From Clostridia bacterium (GTDB lineage Bacteria; Bacillota; Clostridia; Oscillospirales; CAG-272), in the NCBI GenBank assembly GCA_024404665.1, contig JAKSPQ010000003.1, forward strand, positions 1-38,339: DNA of 38,339 nt, read 5' to 3'. Shown here one piece after another: positions 33,745 through 38,339 of this stretch (its first letter is position 1; each line of letters begins with the position of its first letter). The notes under the pieces are model-generated. The model was not told the DNA's origin, did no database searches, and saw nothing but the letters and a program-made list of their open reading frames with translations. The position numbers were made by a program, and so were the translations under genes.

Positions 33745-35106
33745 TTATCTTGTAAACTTCAGCTTTACGCTTCCGTCGGGCTCATAAAACACGGCATCGC
33801 CGTTGTAAATAAAGCTGTCTATATATCTGAAATAGTCCCCGACCGATGAAAATGCGCAGCTGCTTTCCGCAATAACGCGTCCGGCTGCCGAGGCTCCGTC
33901 GGAGAGGAGAGCGAACAGCGACAGAAGCTGAAGCTTTGCGCTGCCGAGAGCGGCAAGTTCGGGATCGCTGACTCTGAATTCCGCCGTATGAACCCTGCCG
34001 GACGTTCCGCCGAGGAAGGGATGAGCACACGGAATCACCTGGGAAACATCGCCCATATCAGAGCATCCCAGGGCATTTTTTTCGGAATACTTTACGTTTC
34101 CGCGCCCTACAATTTCTCCGGCCGCATCAAGCATGATTCCCGTAAGGTTCGCATCGTTGTGGCGCGGACCGTATCCCGGAGCGTCATGAATGATCAGCCT
34201 GCACCCCATGGAGGCTGCGGAAGCCGCAAAAGCGCGGTTTACCGCGGGATTGAGCGCTCCTATGGCCTTCATCGAGGCTCCGCGTATATATGTTTCCACC
34301 TTTACCCTGTCGGGAATTGTGTTGACGGACTGTCCGCCCTCCGTGATTATCGGATGGAATCTTATGTTTTCCGCATCGTCAAAGGTTTCTCCGAGCGCAT
34401 TTACCGCATTTATTGCGTTTGTAGCGGCATAGAGAGCGTTGTTTGCGCGCCTCGGATCGGATGCATGAGTCGCTTTGCCGATGAATTCGTATGTCTTGAC
34501 AATGCAGCCGTTGGACGAAGCCGTGGCCGATGCCCCGCTTCCGGACGTCTGATGGACCATAAAAGCAAGATCGACGCCGTCGAGGAAGCCGCGCTTCATG
34601 AACTCCTGCTTGCCGCCGTAATACGATATTATTCCCTTTTCTATAAGGCCGGTCCTGTACTCGAGCTCGATCATTTCCTCCGCAGGAACGGCAAAGAGCC
34701 TGATTTTTCCGCACAGACCGTCAGTAACGCCCGGTTCCTTCAGCGCTGCCGCAACTCCGAGCAGAGCCGCGCACTGTACGTTGTGTCCGCAGGCATGTAC
34801 CGCGCCGGTCGTTTTATCGCAGTCGGGATGTCCCGGTATTATCAGAGCATCCATTTCTCCGAATACCACCACGGTCGGGCCGGGGACTCCGGTATCGAAT
34901 TCCGTATAAAAGCCGGGTATATTCCCTGCCTCATAAAGAGAATACCCGAGTTCTTCAAACTTCTCCTTCAGGTAGGCATGGGTTTTCCATTCTCTGTATC
35001 CGCTTTCGGGATTGTTCCATATATGCCTTTCGGCCTCGAGAACCGTTTTTCTGTTCTTTTCGACTGCCGAAAAAAGTCTGTTCTTTATATCCGATGAAAA
35101 TTCCAT
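33745..35106 (-). CDS. M20 family amidohydrolase (AbgB-like)
   Basis: The protein has 453 residues and an AGGGAG ribosome site. Metal-binding residues follow the M20 pattern: VHACGHN with Cys106 and His108, and VPAEE with Glu143-Glu144. The dimerisation lid follows (FIGKATHASDPRRANNAL), and a C-terminal ligand region contains TSGRVHTAEF. The Cys in ACGHN is the mark of the amidohydrolase/aminoacylase branch that includes p-aminobenzoyl-glutamate hydrolase and IAA-amino acid hydrolases. It is cytosolic and would hydrolyse an N-acylated amino acid or peptide; the substrate is not determined. Gaps of 147 and 165 bases on either side suggest a single-gene unit. Confidence 0.9.
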   Translation of the reverse strand: MEFSSDIKNRLFSAVEKNRKTVLEAERHIWNNPESGYREWKTHAYLKEKFEELGYSLYEAGNIPGFYTEFDTGVPGPTVVVFGEMDALIIPGHPDCDKTTGAVHACGHNVQCAALLGVAAALKEPGVTDGLCGKIRLFAVPAEEMIELEYRTGLIEKGIISYYGGKQEFMKRGFLDGVDLAFMVHQTSGSGASATASSNGCIVKTYEFIGKATHASDPRRANNALYAATNAINAVNALGETFDDAENIRFHPIITEGGQSVNTIPDRVKVETYIRGASMKAIGALNPAVNRAFAASAASMGCRLIIHDAPGYGPRHNDANLTGIMLDAAGEIVGRGNVKYSEKNALGCSDMGDVSQVIPCAHPFLGGTSGRVHTAEFRVSDPELAALGSAKLQLLSLFALLSDGASAAGRVIAESSCAFSSVGDYFRYIDSFIYNGDAVFYEPDGSVKLKFTR

Positions 35107-35271
35107 TTGTTATCTCCCTGGTACAGGTATGATGCCGCTTTCGGAACACGATACCACGGCACGGCGACTGATCACCGTTTTTCCGCCGATGCTATCATGC
35201 GGCGTTTCTCCGCCGTCAGAAAGCTCCGAAGAAGCCGCTGAAATTGCGGGCGGAGCCTTAGGGACTTCTGG

Positions 35272-35733
35272 TTAGGCAAAGAAGCTTCCGTCTCCGTTCC
35301 CAAGATTCTCCGGTCCGAAGCCTCCGGGCAGCAGTTCCTCAAGCGTGTATATTTTCAGTTCGAGCCGTCCGTTTTCTTTTTTTCTTGACAGAATGACCTT
35401 CATTGTCTTGGGGTCGGAGAATTCGCGCATCACCTGCCTGCATATTCCGCAGGGATAGGTAAACTCTCTGTTGTCTCCGCCTCTTCCTCCGGCGATGGCA
35501 ATCGCCTCGATTTTTCTCTCGCCCTCTGAGGCCGCATGGGATATGGCACTTCTTTCCGCGCAGGTGCCCGCGGGATACGAGGCGTTTTCGATGTTCGCGC
35601 CGGTATATATCTTTCCGGAACCGGCCAGCATCGCTGCTCCCACGTAAAATCCGGAATACGGTGCATATGCTTTATCAAGCATCTTAACCGAAAGCTTTGC
35701 GAGCTTCATCGCCATCTTGTTGTCTGTTTCCAT
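35272..35733 (-). CDS. cdd: Cytidine deaminase
   Basis: The protein has 153 residues from the ATG at 35733, chosen for the GAGGAGG site just upstream; the 18 additional residues of a longer frame do not resemble the family. It deaminates cytidine and deoxycytidine to uridine in the cytosol. The zinc and proton-shuttle motifs are TCAERSAI (Cys and Glu) and PCGICRQ (two Cys), as in the homotetrameric type. YSGFYVGAAM and NIENASYPAG bind the ribose and base. The tail after LEELLPGGFGPEN is extended by about 10 residues. The product feeds uridine kinase. Confidence 0.95.
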   Translation of the reverse strand: METDNKMAMKLAKLSVKMLDKAYAPYSGFYVGAAMLAGSGKIYTGANIENASYPAGTCAERSAISHAASEGERKIEAIAIAGGRGGDNREFTYPCGICRQVMREFSDPKTMKVILSRKKENGRLELKIYTLEELLPGGFGPENLGNGDGSFFA

Positions 35734-35792
35734 TTCTTCCTCCTCTATATGCACATCCGGAGTGACGTTTTTTGTCTTATTAACCATTATAT

Positions 35793-35821
35793 ATTATATC
35801 ATAAAAACAAGAGTAATTCAA
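35793..35821 (-). promoter_or_regulatory. sigma-A promoter of cdd
   Basis: TTGAAT (35816-35821) and a perfect TATAAT (35793-35798) are 17 bases apart on the minus strand, about 60 bases from the cdd start. The -35 box lies at or very near the edge of the group II intron relic. Confidence 0.8.
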
Positions 35822-35849
35822 CAGCCAAATTATCTCGCAACAGCTCAAT

Positions 35850-35932
35850 CCCCTTGTCTTCGGCTGACAGTTCCTACTGCCAAGTCTGTAGCGTACTTTC
35901 ATCGCCAAGTGGTTCGCTCATGCCGGGCACAC
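35850..35932 (-). mobile_element. 5' fragment of a group IIC intron
   Basis: On the minus strand the segment begins GTGTGCCCGGCATG at 35932. This is the group II 5' consensus (GUGYG) and the exact opening of class IIC introns such as the Oceanobacillus iheyensis intron. It continues with domain I landmarks in the right order: GATGAAAGT, GGCAGTAGGAACTGTCAGCC and CAAGGG. Recognisable similarity fades around 35850-35840 and the rest of the intron, including the reverse transcriptase and domain V, is absent. Class IIC introns insert behind terminator hairpins, and a perfect hairpin ends 5 bases upstream. It cannot splice. The left limit is approximate. Confidence 0.82.
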
Positions 35933-35937
35933 CAAAG

Positions 35938-35967
35938 CCCCGCCGAACCTGATCCGGTTCGGCGGGG
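35938..35967. terminator. Terminator hairpin, target site of the intron
   Basis: CCCCGCCGAACC (35938-35949) and GGTTCGGCGGGG (35956-35967) form a perfect 12-base stem with a 6-base loop. In the minus-strand direction it ends the 35992 gene and is followed by CTTTG and then the intron start, so the original T run has been replaced or interrupted by the insertion. Confidence 0.85.
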
Positions 35968-35991
35968 TAGAGTTTTCTATTTATCTTAGAA

Positions 35992-37155
35992 TTATACCTT
36001 TCTAGCCTTAATAGCTATGCCCATGCCGAGAAGCGATACAATGCTTATGACAGCAGCGATAAGAAGTGTGTTATTTGCTTCATCTCCCGTATACGGTGCA
36101 ACATTGGTTTTTCCGTTTACAAGGTCATATACTCCGCCGCCGGTCAAACGCCATGCACCTTTATATGTAATCGTCTCGCTACCGTTCATATATTTTGCCC
36201 TTTCGTATTCATAGTTCTCATCATATGTGAATATTGCATCATATGTTTTTCCGTCAAGTTCATTCACAAATGTGTATATCACCTTTTCTTCACTTGCTGA
36301 TAGTAGAACAAACGAATTGAATTTCAAATTATTCTGATACTTTGCATTTACCTCTTCCAAGCTCATTTCATGCACACTTCCATTTTCATACTTAACACAT
36401 GTTTTATAATTGTAATCCGGATCGGAAGCTTGAGCCGCATAATTTACCATATATTCACTTTGGAAACCATGTAAAAATGGATGCTTACCGCAAACAGATT
36501 CATATTTCAGTTCGGGATTTTCCCATTCAGAGAACGCATAAACCAATGAACCGCCTGAAATTCGCCATCCGCCGGAAGTTTTAGTAAAACTGACATCCAT
36601 ATATACCAATTCGCCTGTACAATCCATTGCCGCCTTATATACTTCAACAACCGCAGAGGCTTGTTGATCGTCTCCGGATAAATTGCGGATTTTTATCTGC
36701 CCCGTGGTCTCGGCAATTTTCTGGTAGTTGTAGTTTTCATATGAATAATCCAAGCACAAATAAAAAACTCTAAAGAACATGGGAAATTCAGATTTTATTG
36801 TTATTGTACCGTCTCCGTTATCCGAATAGCAATATAAATATGTCGGTTCAATTTCATCATATCGCTCCGAATTCCAAAAACACTGATATGACCACATATT
36901 GTCAGCGATATCTTCTGTATAGATTTTTCGAGCCGCTTCCGAAACATAGTGTTTGGTTGTTATAAACGGCTTTCCACGGTCACCGTTATTCAAAAATGAG
37001 CCTACATATCCTTGATATTTGCAATAATAGTTATTTGCTGCAAGAAGAAGGTCCTTGGCTTCCTGTTCGGAAATGGTATTACCGACAGCAAAACAATTTA
37101 CTGATCCCAGTACAATTGCGATCACAAGCGATAGAAATATTAATATTTTTTTCAT
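35992..37155 (-). CDS. Secreted surface protein with sorting-signal-like C terminus
   Basis: The protein has 387 residues. The signal peptide is MKKILIFLSLVIAIVLGSVN with cleavage after CFA. The body, about 330 residues rich in Tyr, Asn and Asp, shows a repeated aromatic-sheet style but no family that I recognise. The end, APYTGD then a hydrophobic stretch (LLIAAVISIVSLLGMGIAI) and KARKV, is a cell-wall sorting signal of the xPxTG type, so a sortase may attach it. Codon use is more AT-rich than in the housekeeping genes, suggesting recent acquisition. An AGAGGTG site precedes the start, which is 13 bases after the peptidase gene; the two probably form one operon. Confidence 0.8.
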   Translation of the reverse strand: MKKILIFLSLVIAIVLGSVNCFAVGNTISEQEAKDLLLAANNYYCKYQGYVGSFLNNGDRGKPFITTKHYVSEAARKIYTEDIADNMWSYQCFWNSERYDEIEPTYLYCYSDNGDGTITIKSEFPMFFRVFYLCLDYSYENYNYQKIAETTGQIKIRNLSGDDQQASAVVEVYKAAMDCTGELVYMDVSFTKTSGGWRISGGSLVYAFSEWENPELKYESVCGKHPFLHGFQSEYMVNYAAQASDPDYNYKTCVKYENGSVHEMSLEEVNAKYQNNLKFNSFVLLSASEEKVIYTFVNELDGKTYDAIFTYDENYEYERAKYMNGSETITYKGAWRLTGGGVYDLVNGKTNVAPYTGDEANNTLLIAAVISIVSLLGMGIAIKARKV

Positions 37156-37168
37156 GTCACACCTCTTA

Positions 37169-38339
37169 TTATTGATTTATTGATTCTGCCCAGAACAGAG
37201 TATCAATGGAATTGTAAAGGCAGGCAGAGTCCGTAAGATAATAACCAAATACATTATCATAATAATGGCAATTCATCAACACTGCCGAGTCAGAAATCGG
37301 GTCATATCCCGAAATACACACATAATGACCCTCTCCTGGTGAATACTTAAACGGAGCTCCGGCGGTCGATGTCAAGAAAAATGCTCCCCAACCAGTCTGC
37401 AAACTACTCCTTATTAATGATACAAACTTGTCCTTTGTATTTGTTTTTTCATATGAGTGAAAATCGGCAACACTTTGTAATGAAGTCCTGTAGTATCGAT
37501 AATTCAATTTATCAAAAGAGCCATCCGTAAAATTGGTTGTCCCATTAAGACGATTACAGATCTGGTACTGACTCATCCGTGCTCCGGGACCAATTCCATA
37601 AGCATGATTGCTATCTCCGACAACCATCGTCTGATCCCAAAGCGATGTCGAAGAAGTCAGGTTATGAGCAGTTCCCGCTCCGTACATAATCTGCAGGATC
37701 GTTGTGTATCCGCAATATGTTGTCCGCATCTGCTTTATCAGCGGTATGTTGATTCCTATCTCGTTTACATACCAAAGATTGGCAATGACTCTTGAAGAAG
37801 AATCACTGAGCGTCGATACTCCGCTTCCTGCAGTAGTGTTTTTCAGAGCTTTTACAGTCTGTGTACTTCCGCTTCCGCTTACATTTACTATCACATAGTA
37901 ATGCACGTTTGCTTCAGAAGTTGTCCCTCCGTTAAACAGTGTCGATCCTGCATCTATCAGATACCAATTAAGCCCGTTATCAGTGTTTGAAACATTTCCT
38001 GTTGCAGCAGCCGAAGCCGAAGGTATTCCCATCACCGGCTTCCTTCCGCTGAGTCCCCCTCCTACTAGATAAAGTGTGTTAGCCACGTCGCTTTGGTATG
38101 TCATTTCATATGATGAATAATCATGATGATTATACACATTCAAGTCTGTTTGAGGGGAGCATGGTTCAACCCCACGGTATTGCCCCGAACACAGTGTTGC
38201 TGTAATTCTCATTGCACCGTTGTTTCCGGCATCAAGCGTAAATATCTGCGATTTGTTTGTCCATTTGGCGGTATATGCCAGATTGCTTCCTGTTGCTCCT
38301 CCGGCTAAGCCTTCCACACTTATGTTATTGATTTGAACA
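37169..38339 (-). CDS. Extracellular C39-like cysteine peptidase, N terminus outside the window
   Basis: The frame is open past the right edge: seven further codons precede the GTG at 38317, so the gene starts outside. In the visible 389 residues, about 1-60 have Ser/Asn/Gly-rich strands that may be a ricin-like or similar lectin module, but this is uncertain. Gln203 and Cys209 (KQMRTTYCG, Gln-X5-Cys) with His338 in GHYVCISGYD and Asn356/Asp361 in NCHYYDN give the Gln-Cys-His-Asx set of C39-type papain-fold peptidases. The CGYTT sequence differs from the usual CGPAS. AT-rich codons match the neighbour at 35992. The target could be a peptide or the cell wall. Confidence 0.72.
   Translation of the reverse strand, partial: VQINNISVEGLAGGATGSNLAYTAKWTNKSQIFTLDAGNNGAMRITATLCSGQYRGVEPCSPQTDLNVYNHHDYSSYEMTYQSDVANTLYLVGGGLSGRKPVMGIPSASAAATGNVSNTDNGLNWYLIDAGSTLFNGGTTSEANVHYYVIVNVSGSGSTQTVKALKNTTAGSGVSTLSDSSSRVIANLWYVNEIGINIPLIKQMRTTYCGYTTILQIMYGAGTAHNLTSSTSLWDQTMVVGDSNHAYGIGPGARMSQYQICNRLNGTTNFTDGSFDKLNYRYYRTSLQSVADFHSYEKTNTKDKFVSLIRSSLQTGWGAFFLTSTAGAPFKYSPGEGHYVCISGYDPISDSAVLMNCHYYDNVFGYYLTDSACLYNSIDTLFWAESINQ

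Noticed and set aside
1-38339. tRNA, rRNA, CRISPR arrays, complete insertion sequences and prophage genes
   Set aside because: None was found by reading both strands; only a group II intron fragment indicates mobile DNA.

Overview
The window looks like chromosome of a Gram-positive, probably anaerobic gut member of the Clostridia (Oscillospiraceae/Ruminococcaceae-like). This is inferred from gene families and gene order, not from a marker-gene comparison. The clues are a LytR-CpsA-Psr protein, an MBOAT/SGNH O-acylation pair, a surface protein with a sorting-signal-like C terminus, TrmFO, a YgiQ-type radical SAM protein, class IIC intron sequence and the long Firmicutes-style housekeeping run. 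No tRNA, rRNA or CRISPR array was seen.

Left part (1-7.6 kb, mostly + strand): an accessory region. It opens with the end of a flavodoxin-fold reductase, the stub of a deleted aldo/keto reductase, a cyclophilin-like lipoprotein and a flavodoxin lipoprotein. Uridine kinase (udk) follows on the opposite strand. An intergenic region then carries two diverged copies of a dyad-containing repeat and a good promoter, leading into an MBOAT acyltransferase and an SGNH hydrolase whose C terminus is fused to a GNAT acetyltransferase. A second GNAT gene with an odd leader and a protein-gene remnant end the region.

Central part (7.6-28.9 kb, all - strand): a nearly uninterrupted co-directional housekeeping block. 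In order of transcription it is infC-rpmI-rplT, an rRNA 2'-O-methyltransferase, dprA, topA, trmFO, plsX, rnc, a radical SAM gene, smc, ftsY, a small membrane protein, rdgB, yhbY, yqeK, an LCP protein, rsfS and leuS. Many junctions overlap by 1-26 bases, so most of it is probably co-transcribed. The genes join translation, ribosome assembly, tRNA/rRNA modification, chromosome structure, protein targeting, phospholipid synthesis and envelope assembly. nadD and acpP, often found inside such blocks, are absent from their usual slots.

The 742-base gap upstream of infC (28819-29560) is the most RNA-rich part. It holds a consensus infC promoter, a leader with mutually exclusive terminator and antiterminator pairings, a non-canonical AUA start codon for infC, a divergent promoter driving a structured stand-alone RNA of about 118 nt with a strong terminator, and a third promoter facing it.

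Right part (29.5-38.3 kb, - strand): a conserved coiled-coil protein, a lipoprotein with repeated sheet-like C-terminal sequence, a YgiQ-family radical SAM enzyme, an M20 amidohydrolase and cytidine deaminase. Next to the cdd promoter is the 5' end of a group IIC intron, lying directly behind the terminator hairpin of the neighbouring gene. The last two genes, a surface protein with a sorting-signal-like tail and a C39-like cysteine peptidase running off the edge, look more AT-rich and are probably accessory.
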